From: Bacillota bacterium
GTDB taxonomy: Bacteria; Bacillota; Clostridia; Lachnospirales; Lachnospiraceae
Assembly: GCA_023413555.1 (NCBI GenBank)
Contig: JAEZPG010000036.1
Coordinates: 1 to 11,185 of the forward strand
Direction of reading: 5' to 3'
DNA: 11,185 nt
The notes under the pieces were generated by a model. That model had not been told where the DNA came from. It saw nothing but the letters and a program-made list of their open reading frames with translations, and did not search any database. Position 1 is the stretch's first letter; each line of letters starts with the position of its first letter. A program made the position numbers and the translations under genes. This document shows, in pieces, positions 6,013 through 11,185 of the stretch.

Positions 6013-6408
6013 ATGGCTAAGAAAGTTACAAAAAAAGTGACTAAGAAACGTGTGAAAAAGAACGTTGACCGTGGACAAGCACACATTCAGTCATCTTTTA
6101 ATAATACAATTGTTACGTTGACAGATGCAGAAGGTAACGCTCTCTCTTGGGCAAGTGCAGGTGGCTTAGGATTTAGAGGTTCTAAGAAATCTACAGCATT
6201 TGCTGCTCAGATGGCAGCTGAAACTGCAGCGAAAGCAGCGTTAGTTCATGGTTTGAAATCAGTAGAAGTTATGGTAAAAGGTCCTGGACAAGGTAGAGAA
6301 GCAGCAATTCGTGCTCTTCAGGCTTGTGGTATCGAAGTAACAAGCATTAAAGATGTAACTCCAGTTCCACACAATGGATGTAGACCACCAAAACGTAGAA
6401 GAGTCTAA
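6013..6408 (+). CDS. rpsK: 30S ribosomal protein S11
   Basis: This is a 131-residue protein with a lysine-rich N-terminus, the GQAHIQSSFNNTIVTLTDAEG strand region and the family C-terminus: GPGQGREAAIRALQACGIEV, then DVTPVPHNGCRPPKRRRV. S11 lies on the 30S platform and contacts the mRNA near the E site. ATG at 6013 is preferred over ATG at 6007, which is only one base from AGGAGGG (5999-6005); the chosen start has a 7-base spacer. It follows rpsM by 18 bases. Confidence 0.98.
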   Translation: MAKKVTKKVTKKRVKKNVDRGQAHIQSSFNNTIVTLTDAEGNALSWASAGGLGFRGSKKSTAFAAQMAAETAAKAALVHGLKSVEVMVKGPGQGREAAIRALQACGIEVTSIKDVTPVPHNGCRPPKRRRV

Positions 6409-6423
6409 TTAGGAGGTATAACA

Positions 6424-7020
6424 ATGGCAAGAGACATGAGTCCTGTTCTTAAAAGATGTAGATCACTTGGCTTAGACCCTATTTTCTTAGGAGTTGCTAA
6501 AAAATCAAACAGAACATCCGCAAGAGCTGGTAAGAAAACAAGCGAATACGGTTTACAATTAAAAGAGAAACAAAAAGCAAAATTCATTTATGGTGTACTT
6601 GAAAAACCATTTAGAAATATGTTTGCAAAAGCTCAGAAGATGAAAAATGGTACTACTGGTGAAAACCTTATGATTCTTCTTGAGTTAAGACTTGATAATG
6701 TTATGTATAGAATGGGATACGGAAGAACTAGAAAAGAAGCTAGACAGATTGTAGACCATAAGCATGTTTTAGTAAACGGCAAATGTGTCAATATTCCAAG
6801 TTATCAGGTAAAACCTGGTGATGTGATTGAGATTAAAGAGAAATTCAAGAGTGCTCAAAGATATAAAGACATCTTAGAAGCAACTGACGGAAGATTAGTT
6901 CCTGCTTGGTTAGATGCAGACCACGAAAACTTAACTGGTACTGTAAAAGAAATGCCAGGTAGAGATCAAATTGATGTTCCAGTTAACGAAATGCTTATCG
7001 TTGAGTTGTATTCTAAATAA
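6424..7020 (+). CDS. rpsD: 30S ribosomal protein S4 (zinc-free form)
   Basis: This is a 198-residue S4, a primary 16S rRNA binder that starts 30S assembly and in known bacteria represses its own operon by binding leader mRNA. The N-terminal zinc-finger cysteines of the C+ form are missing (only C12 is there), so this is the C- form. The S4 RNA-binding domain spans roughly residues 90-150 with LELRLDNVMYRMGYGRTRKE and the VNGKCVNIPSYQVKPGDVI turn. AGGAGGT at 6411-6417 precedes the ATG by 6 bases. Its presence inside the operon behind a structured leader makes it the natural candidate autoregulator here, an inference from other bacteria. Confidence 0.98.
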   Translation: MARDMSPVLKRCRSLGLDPIFLGVAKKSNRTSARAGKKTSEYGLQLKEKQKAKFIYGVLEKPFRNMFAKAQKMKNGTTGENLMILLELRLDNVMYRMGYGRTRKEARQIVDHKHVLVNGKCVNIPSYQVKPGDVIEIKEKFKSAQRYKDILEATDGRLVPAWLDADHENLTGTVKEMPGRDQIDVPVNEMLIVELYSK

Positions 7021-7140
7021 TACGCATATCTTCTATGGCTGGTTATTCATACCAGTCTGGAGATTCCTTATAAGGGTAAGATACTACTTCAAAGTATGTA
7101 TATGCTGTATTATAGATACCCTCAATCATTAATAACCTTA
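7021..7140 (+). other. Structured spacer between rpsD and rpoA
   Basis: The 136-base gap is the longest inside the alpha operon and has no reading frame of note. It contains CTGGT/ACCAG (7039-7043, 7051-7055), the palindrome CCTTATAAGG (7066-7075), ATACT/AGTAT (7081-7085, 7093-7097) and an outer pair AGGGTA/TACCCT (7073-7078, 7117-7122). The last two nest into one folded unit. None has a T tract, so they are not terminators. They may stabilise, process or pace the mRNA between ribosomal-protein genes and rpoA. Confidence 0.4.
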
Positions 7141-7156
7141 AAAGGAGGGTCCTTTC

Positions 7157-8116
7157 GTGTTTGATTTCGAAAAACCAAAAATTGAGATTGCTGAAATGAC
7201 TGAAGACAAGAAGTTTGGCCGTTTCGTAGTCGAACCTCTTGAAAGAGGCTATGGTACCACATTAGGTAATTCTTTAAGAAGAATTATGCTTTCCTCTTTA
7301 CCCGGTTCAGCCGTAAGTCAAGTGAAAATAGATGGTGTAGTACATGAGTTCAGTTCCATTCCTGGTGTTAAGGAAGATGTCACTGAGATCATAATGAATA
7401 TCAAAAGTTTAGCTATTAAGAATAACAGTGAAACTAACGAACCTAAGACAGCATATATTGAATTCGAAGGTGAAGGAGTAGTAACTGCTCGAGATATTCA
7501 AGTAGGACCAGATATTGAAATTTTAAATCCAGACACTGTAATCGCTACTTTAAGCGGTGGTACAGATTCTAAGTTATTTATGGAGCTTACCATTACTAAA
7601 GGTAGAGGTTATGTAGGTGCGGATAAAAATAAAAATGAAGATTCTGCGATCGGTGTTATTCCGATTGACTCCATCTACACTCCTGTAGAACGTGTGAATC
7701 TGAAAGTGGAAAATACACGTGTGGGCCAAATCACAGATTATGACAAGCTTACATTAGACGTATGGACCAATGGTACTTTAGCTCCAGATGAAGCAGTTAG
7801 TTTAGCTGCTAAGGTATTAAGTGAACATCTGAATTCCTTTATTGATTTATCTGAAAATGCTAAGACAGTTGATGTCATGGTAGAAAAAGAAGATAACGAG
7901 AAAGAGAAAGTTCTTGAAATGAGCATCGATGAACTTGAATTATCTGTTCGTTCTTATAACTGCTTAAAGAGAGCTGGTATTAACACAGTAGAGGAATTAA
8001 CTAATAGAACTTCTGAAGATATGATGAAGGTTCGTAACCTTGGTCGTAAGTCTTTAGAAGAAGTCTTAAGTAAGTTAAAAGAACTTGGATTGTCCCTAAA
8101 TCTGAGTGACGAATAA
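7157..8116 (+). CDS. rpoA: DNA-directed RNA polymerase subunit alpha
   Basis: This is a 319-residue alpha subunit. The N-terminal domain (about 1-230) dimerises and scaffolds beta and beta'. It shows GRFVVEPLERGYGTTLGNSL then RRIMLSSLPG at residues 21-50, and VENTRVGQITDYDKLTLDVW at 184-203. A charged linker (about 232-255) leads to the C-terminal domain (about 256-312) with SVRSYNCLKRAGINTVEEL and NLGRKSLEEV, the helix-hairpin-helix surface that binds UP elements and activators; R265 corresponds to the DNA-contacting arginine of the family. The start is GTG at 7157, 8 bases after GGAGG in AAAGGAGGG (7141-7149). It lies between rpsD and rplQ as in nearly all bacteria. Confidence 0.98.
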   Translation: MFDFEKPKIEIAEMTEDKKFGRFVVEPLERGYGTTLGNSLRRIMLSSLPGSAVSQVKIDGVVHEFSSIPGVKEDVTEIIMNIKSLAIKNNSETNEPKTAYIEFEGEGVVTARDIQVGPDIEILNPDTVIATLSGGTDSKLFMELTITKGRGYVGADKNKNEDSAIGVIPIDSIYTPVERVNLKVENTRVGQITDYDKLTLDVWTNGTLAPDEAVSLAAKVLSEHLNSFIDLSENAKTVDVMVEKEDNEKEKVLEMSIDELELSVRSYNCLKRAGINTVEELTNRTSEDMMKVRNLGRKSLEEVLSKLKELGLSLNLSDE

Positions 8117-8133
8117 ATTAAGGAGGTAAGCAA

Positions 8134-8670
8134 ATGGCAGGCTATAGAAAACTTGGAAGAACTTCAAGTCAAAGAAAGGCTTTGTTAAGAAATCAAGTAA
8201 CTAACTTGTTATACAATGGCAAAATTGTTACTACCGAAGCAAAAGCCAAAGAGATTCGTAGAGAAGCTGAGCACCTGATCACATTAGCTGTAAGAGAAAA
8301 AGATAACTTCGAAACTGTTACAGTAACTGCTAAGGTTGCTCGTAAAGATAAAGATGGTAAGAGAGTGAAAGAGGTTGTTGACGGCAAGAAAGTAACTGTT
8401 TTTGACGAAGTTCAAAAAGAAGTGAAGAAAGACAATGCTTCCAGATTACATGCTAGAAGACAAATGCTTAAAGTTCTTTACCCTGTAACTGAAGTTCCTA
8501 AAGAAGCTGCAGGTAAGAAAAAGAACACTAAGTCTATTGATATGACAGAAAAGCTTTTCACTGAAATCGCTCCTAAGTATGCTAACCGTAAAGGTGGTTA
8601 CACTCGTATCGTTAAGATCGGACCACGTAAAGGTGATGCAGCTATGGAAGTTTTAATCGAATTAGTATAA
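8134..8670 (+). CDS. rplQ: 50S ribosomal protein L17, lengthened form
   Basis: This is a 178-residue L17, versus roughly 115-130 in most bacteria. The conserved core is intact: GYRKLGRTSSQRKALLRNQV at the N-terminus, LHARRQ at 105-110, and the C-terminal GGYTRIVKIGPRKGDAAMEV. The extra length lies in two inserts: about residues 55-103, a lysine- and valine-rich stretch between the second helix and LHARRQ, and about 117-137 (VPKEAAGKKKNTKSID) before the last helix. L17 binds 23S rRNA near the exit tunnel. AAGGAGGT (8120-8127) precedes the ATG by 6 bases. It is the last gene of the alpha operon. Part of its sequence, including insert regions, recurs as a decayed fragment near 10550. Confidence 0.97.
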   Translation: MAGYRKLGRTSSQRKALLRNQVTNLLYNGKIVTTEAKAKEIRREAEHLITLAVREKDNFETVTVTAKVARKDKDGKRVKEVVDGKKVTVFDEVQKEVKKDNASRLHARRQMLKVLYPVTEVPKEAAGKKKNTKSIDMTEKLFTEIAPKYANRKGGYTRIVKIGPRKGDAAMEVLIELV

Positions 8671-8684
8671 TTGTGATAAAAAGT

Positions 8685-8715
8685 ATTCCTAATTTGAGCG
8701 TGCTCTGTAAGGAAT
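8685..8715 (+). other. Bulged hairpin just after rplQ
   Basis: ATTCCT (8685-8690) pairs with AGGAAT (8710-8715) and encloses a second short stem GAG/CTC with loop CGTG (8696-8705). It lies 15 bases past the rplQ stop and before the terminator, and it has no T tract. An L17 downstream element has been described in some Firmicutes in this position; I cannot confirm that this hairpin belongs to it. Confidence 0.35.
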
Positions 8716-8731
8716 TATTGATGTAAGAAAT

Positions 8732-8768
8732 GGTGTAATCCCCGAAAGGGGAGGACACCTTTTTTTTT
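8732..8768 (+). terminator. Rho-independent terminator of the alpha operon
   Basis: The outer stem GGTGT (8732-8736) / ACACC (8755-8759) and the inner stem CCCC (8740-8743) / GGGG (8748-8751) are capped by a GAAA tetraloop, with a small internal loop (AAT opposite AGG). Nine T follow directly (8760-8768). This is the strongest terminator in the window and separates the essential operon from the accessory genes to the right. Confidence 0.93.
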
Positions 8769-8805
8769 ATCTTTTGAGATTTTTTTGGTGGAAGCTATTT
8801 CATTG

Positions 8806-8832
8806 CTGTTTATTGCTTGTAACAATAAACAG
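8806..8832. repeat. Perfect 10-bp inverted repeat upstream of the PadR gene
   Basis: CTGTTTATTG (8806-8815) and CAATAAACAG (8823-8832) are exact inverted copies around a 7-base spacer. No T tract follows on either strand, so it is not an intrinsic terminator. It lies 50 bases upstream of the PadR -35 box, in a 279-base gap. It may be a protein-binding site or an mRNA processing hairpin for read-through from rplQ. Confidence 0.5.
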
Positions 8833-8850
8833 AAAAGAGACAACAAGGAA

Positions 8851-8862
8851 TCTAAATTTAGA
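8851..8862. promoter_or_regulatory. 12-bp perfect palindrome, operator candidate
   Basis: TCTAAATTTAGA reads identically on both strands and lies 19 bases upstream of the PadR gene -35 box. Perfect palindromes of this size are typical targets of dimeric regulators. The protein that binds is unknown; its sequence differs from the repeat at the -10 region, so a regulator other than PadR is possible. Confidence 0.35.
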
Positions 8863-8881
8863 GTCATATGTAAGGTTAATC

Positions 8882-8910
8882 TTGACATGTTATATAATAT
8901 ATAATATTCT
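8882..8910 (+). promoter_or_regulatory. Promoter of the PadR-M23 pair
   Basis: A consensus TTGACA (8882-8887) is followed after 17 bases by TATTCT (8905-8910, four of six matches to TATAAT). The spacer is extremely AT-rich, with overlapping TATAAT-like words at 8893-8898 and 8900-8905 that are too close to this -35 box. The Shine-Dalgarno AGGAGG starts at 8938, leaving a leader of about 20-30 bases. Confidence 0.6.
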
Positions 8911-8937
8911 AATTGTAGAATATAAAGAATAGAATAT
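8904..8937. promoter_or_regulatory. Operator-like repeat overlapping the -10 region
   Basis: ATATTCTA (8904-8911) and TAGAATAT (8916-8923) form an exact inverted repeat with a 4-base spacer, covering the -10 box and the start region. A third half-site TAGAATAT recurs at 8930-8937, immediately before the Shine-Dalgarno. PadR-family regulators commonly repress their own promoters by binding AT-rich inverted repeats at this position, so this is the likely autoregulatory site. The assignment is inferred. Confidence 0.5.
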
Positions 8938-8949
8938 AGGAGGAATGAC

Positions 8950-9507
8950 ATGTCACTTAAACACGGATTATTAGGTCTTTTAAATTACGCAGATATGACA
9001 GGATATGATTTGGATAAAGCCTTTAAGGCATCCTTGCATCCAGCATGGAATACTCAAACAAGTCAAATATATAGAGAACTTGTAATCATGGAAGAAAAGG
9101 GATGGTTATCATCAAGAGTTGAAATACAGAAAGATAGACCCAACAGAAAATATTATCATATTACAGATGACGGGGTGAGAGAATTAAAAAGTTGGTTATT
9201 AAAAGATCATATTAGAGAAGAACTTTTTCTGAAACATCCTTTCTTTTTACAGCTGTTTTTTGCAGGAGAGAATACAACGGAGGAAAATATCAATATACTT
9301 AATGAATTGATAAAAAGATGCAAAGAGGAGATTAATACTATAGACAAGATGTATGTGGAAGCAGAAGTGTATAGGAATAGCGTACATGACGATAATAGGG
9401 TAAAGTATTGGAAACTAGCAAATTCACTTGGCAAGTCATATTATCAAACCTATATTGATTGGGCGAATCATGCAATTAAGGAGCTAAAAGAAGAGGAGGA
9501 TAAATAG
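8950..9507 (+). CDS. PadR-family transcriptional regulator (long form)
   Basis: This is a 185-residue cytoplasmic DNA-binding protein. The N-terminal winged helix (about residues 1-85) has the PadR pattern: HGLLGLLNYADMTGYDLDKA, then WNTQTSQIYRELVIMEEKGW and the wing RPNRKYYHITDDGVREL. A helical C-terminal domain (about 90-180) matches the AphA/VirR-like effector region of the longer PadR subfamily, with an aromatic-rich HPFFLQLFFAG segment and a charged coiled stretch. AGGAGG (8938-8943) is 6 bases from the ATG. The stop abuts the ATG of the M23 gene with no base between, so the two are translationally coupled. The ligand is not predictable. It most likely controls its own promoter and hence the peptidase. 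Confidence 0.93.
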   Translation: MSLKHGLLGLLNYADMTGYDLDKAFKASLHPAWNTQTSQIYRELVIMEEKGWLSSRVEIQKDRPNRKYYHITDDGVRELKSWLLKDHIREELFLKHPFFLQLFFAGENTTEENINILNELIKRCKEEINTIDKMYVEAEVYRNSVHDDNRVKYWKLANSLGKSYYQTYIDWANHAIKELKEEEDK

Positions 9508-10482
9508 ATGAATTGTACAAAAATACAGATTTTCTTTGTAATGATAATTACAAGTATACTATTACCGCTATGTGTAATTTTGGGAATCGCATTGATTAAA
9601 ACGAATCATATACATCTAATTGTATATCTTTCACTATGCATGGTTGCTTATTTAATTTTATACATACTATATAAATCCAATCCTTGGGAATTCACATTTC
9701 AAAGATTAAAATTACCTCCTATTATTTTAGTTACGCTTGTTATAATAACTGGGTTATATAGAAGAGGGTTCAGTCTTTCTATTAACCAATATGACTGCTG
9801 GATTGAGGTCATAAATCTTCTCATGATATACACTCTGTGTCGTATTATTTGTAAAATTCATAAAGCATCAAAAAAGCCAGACAATGTTTTGGAGATACAG
9901 TTTCCTTTTGAAAATGGGAAATATCTGATTACAGATGGAGGAGATGGTTATATAAGTGCATTGATGAATTATCATTACAAATCATCAACACATAATCAGC
10001 ATAGAACGCAGGCCTCCATGAGGTATGCTGTAGATATTGCCAAACTGGGTACATGGGGCAGAACTATAGCTAGAATAATTGTATGTAGTAAGAATGCAGA
10101 CTATGCTATTTTCCATGAAGCTATCCATAGTCCAATCGATGGGATTGTTGTTAAGGTGCAGGACGGAGTGAACAATAATCAACCATTTCCGGGAAAAGGA
10201 AAGCTTCCATATAATCTTGGTAACTTTATAGTAATAAAGAGTGTAGATTATTATATTATTATGGGGCACATGGAAAAAGAAAGTATTATGGTTAGAGAAG
10301 GAGATAATATACATATAGGGGATAAGATAGGAATGATAGGAAATTCTGGATTAACGCCAAGACCACATTTGCACATACAGGTATCAAGATGTACAGATGG
10401 GGATTATTGGGCTGCAGAAGGAGTACCGATAGTTTTTAATCAAAAATTCTATCCTGTAAAAAATAGAGTGATCAAAGTTTGA
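9508..10482 (+). CDS. Multi-pass membrane protein with M23 (LytM-like) peptidase domain
   Basis: This is a 324-residue protein. Four hydrophobic segments are visible at about 8-30, 35-55, 69-83 and 101-116. The second half (about 135-320) has the M23 fold: YAVDIA (173-178), SPIDGIVVKVQDG (208-220), GNFIVIK (238-244), GHM with H254, the GDNIHIGDKIGMIGNSG block (265-281) and PHLHIQV with H287 and H289. D176, H254 and H287-x-H289 fit the zinc and catalytic residues. The usual first-ligand histidine of HxxxD is replaced by R172, but H162 or H165 may serve, as in related M23 subgroups with YAxD. Family members cut peptidoglycan cross-links or act as inactive regulators. The lysine/arginine-rich stretch after the fourth segment is puzzling for an outward-facing domain. 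It is coupled to the PadR gene; AGGAGG lies 8 bases before the ATG. Confidence 0.85.
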   Translation: MNCTKIQIFFVMIITSILLPLCVILGIALIKTNHIHLIVYLSLCMVAYLILYILYKSNPWEFTFQRLKLPPIILVTLVIITGLYRRGFSLSINQYDCWIEVINLLMIYTLCRIICKIHKASKKPDNVLEIQFPFENGKYLITDGGDGYISALMNYHYKSSTHNQHRTQASMRYAVDIAKLGTWGRTIARIIVCSKNADYAIFHEAIHSPIDGIVVKVQDGVNNNQPFPGKGKLPYNLGNFIVIKSVDYYIIMGHMEKESIMVREGDNIHIGDKIGMIGNSGLTPRPHLHIQVSRCTDGDYWAAEGVPIVFNQKFYPVKNRVIKV

Positions 10483-10540
10483 TAATAATAAGCGCAGAGA
10501 AAAGGAAAATATACAAAGATAGTGAGAATATAATAAGGTA

Positions 10541-10660
10541 GCGAAATAGGTTGTTGGCGACAAGAAAGTTACTGTTTGTGATGAAGCTCCTAAGGAAACT
10601 GCAGGTATGAGAAACAGCACTAAGTCTGTTGATATGACAGAAAAGCTTTGCGCTGAAATA
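10541..10660 (+). pseudogene. Decayed, internally deleted fragment of rplQ
   Basis: From 10550 the sequence follows rplQ 8374-8412 (33 of 39 bases identical) and then jumps to rplQ 8497 and follows it for about 71 bases (62 identical), ending near 10659. The 84 missing bases equal 28 codons and lie between two copies of GAAGTTC in rplQ (8407-8413 and 8491-8497), as expected for slippage deletion. In the L17 frame it reads VVGDKKVTVCDEAPKETAGM then RNSTKSVDMTEKLCAEI. An in-frame TAG at 10547-10549 replaces a glutamate codon, weaker similarity continues back to about 10541, and a stop follows at 10676. It has no start, no ribosome-binding site and lacks the LHARRQ core, so it cannot make L17. 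Confidence 0.85.
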
Positions 10661-10700
10661 CCGACTGGAGTGGCTTAGCTTCGCTGGACACCCGCTCATC

Positions 10701-10731
10701 AAATAAAAGACTTCCTAAACAACAGGAAGTC
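10701..10731 (-). terminator. Rho-independent terminator of the bacteriohemerythrin gene
   Basis: GACTTCCT (10709-10716) and AGGAAGTC (10724-10731) form an exact 8-bp stem with a 7-base loop. Read on the minus strand it is followed by TTTTATTT (complement of 10701-10708). It lies about 50 bases beyond the stop of the minus-strand gene. On the + strand there is no T tract, so it works leftwards only. Confidence 0.75.
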
Positions 10732-10767
10732 AAGGATTGCACTGGGGTGGAGAGTATGGCAAGCAAA

Positions 10768-10800
10768 ACTCATTGTTCTTAAGCATTCTGACCAATGAGT
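10768..10800 (-). other. Hairpin over the 3' end of the bacteriohemerythrin gene
   Basis: ACTCATTG (10768-10775) and CAATGAGT (10793-10800) are exact inverted copies around a 17-base spacer that contains the stop codon. On the minus strand the second arm runs into TTTTGC, so it could be a weak early terminator or a 3'-end protecting stem ahead of the stronger terminator at 10701-10731. Confidence 0.35.
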
Positions 10801-11174
10801 TTATCACTTTCACTGATGTGTTCAACAAGCCAATCATATAGAAAGTTAAGAAGTTTCGTAATGGTTTCTTCATGAACAAGATCTATTACATCTGTATCAA
10901 TAGCATCTAATTGCTCAATAAAATCATTATGCTCTACTATGTGCGAAAAGATCTTCTTATGATTTATCTCTTTCATATAATCTTCTTCATGCTTAAAGTG
11001 ATATTTTGTATAGTCCTTCAGTTCTACTATAATATCAACTATGTAATCAAACTTATCCACTATAAATTGATTATGTGATATTTCATACAGACGATTTGTA
11101 AGTTCAAATAATTTGGAATGTTCTTCGTCAATAAATTTTATTCCTGTAAGGAATTCTTCTTTCATCTCAAACAT
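10779..11174 (-). CDS. Bacteriohemerythrin (single-domain O2-binding protein)
   Basis: This is a 131-residue protein with the four-helix hemerythrin pattern and all seven di-iron ligands visible: H19 (DEEHSKLF), H59 and E63 (HFKHEE), H78 and H82 (SHIVEH), H119 and D124 (EHISESD). The N-terminal GIKFIDEEH and C-terminal WLVEHI segments match the family. Such proteins bind O2 reversibly at a non-heme di-iron centre; in anaerobes they are thought to scavenge or sense oxygen. It is soluble with no signal peptide. The start at 11174 is set by GAGG at 11182-11185, near the window edge; the promoter is outside. It converges on the PadR-M23 genes and has its own terminator. Confidence 0.96.
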   Translation of the reverse strand: MFEMKEEFLTGIKFIDEEHSKLFELTNRLYEISHNQFIVDKFDYIVDIIVELKDYTKYHFKHEEDYMKEINHKKIFSHIVEHNDFIEQLDAIDTDVIDLVHEETITKLLNFLYDWLVEHISESDKLIGQNA

Positions 11175-11185
11175 AATAATACCTC

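Noticed and set aside
8715..8951. 78-codon minus-strand frame over the rplQ-PadR gap
   Set aside because: It runs through the alpha-operon terminator, two palindromes and the PadR promoter, and its composition is only that of AT-rich DNA read backwards.
10384..10702. Two minus-strand frames across the M23 end and the rplQ fragment
   Set aside because: They are antisense to the M23 gene and the relic, with no ribosome-binding site or known motifs.
1..11185. CRISPR array, tRNA or rRNA genes, or insertion sequence with transposase
   Set aside because: No regularly spaced repeats, no tRNA-like cloverleaf motifs, no rRNA blocks and no transposase frame are visible in the window.

Overview
The window is a low-GC Firmicutes chromosome segment. 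It carries the end of the spc ribosomal-protein operon, the infA-rpmJ junction and the whole alpha operon (rpsM-rpsK-rpsD-rpoA-rplQ), followed by a short accessory stretch. The Shine-Dalgarno sites (AGGAGG-like), the adk-map-KOW protein-infA insertion, the lengthened L17 and the zinc-type adenylate kinase all fit a member of Clostridia. My best guess is Lachnospiraceae (Clostridium cluster XIVa); this is inferred from gene content, not from a database match.

Region 1 (1-2700) holds the 3' end of rplR, then rpsE, rpmD, rplO and secY, closed by a clear intrinsic terminator. Region 2 (2700-5094) has an AT-rich gap with a long imperfect inverted repeat, then adk, map, a small KOW-domain RNA-binding protein, infA and rpmJ. 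A good sigma-A-type promoter sits just upstream of rpmJ, inside a 7-bp inverted repeat. Region 3 (5095-5625) is about 530 bases without a gene. It is unusually rich in strong hairpins and looks like a structured 5' leader for the alpha operon. Region 4 (5626-8768) is the alpha operon, ending in a strong GNRA-capped terminator.

Region 5 (8769-11185) is accessory. It holds two perfect palindromes and a promoter with an overlapping operator-like repeat, then a PadR-family regulator translationally adjacent to a multi-pass membrane protein with an M23 (LytM-like) peptidase domain. Next comes a decayed, internally deleted copy of part of rplQ, and last a convergent bacteriohemerythrin gene on the minus strand with its own terminator.

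How the genes work together: the first 8.7 kb makes ribosomal proteins of both subunits, the protein-export channel, initiation factor 1, N-terminal methionine removal, adenylate balance and the RNA polymerase alpha subunit. The PadR-M23 pair looks like a self-regulated cell-envelope module. Bacteriohemerythrin is an independent O2-binding or O2-sensing gene. The parts least explained by known biology are the structured alpha-operon leader, the rplQ remnant, and the PadR-M23 pair with its palindromic control region.
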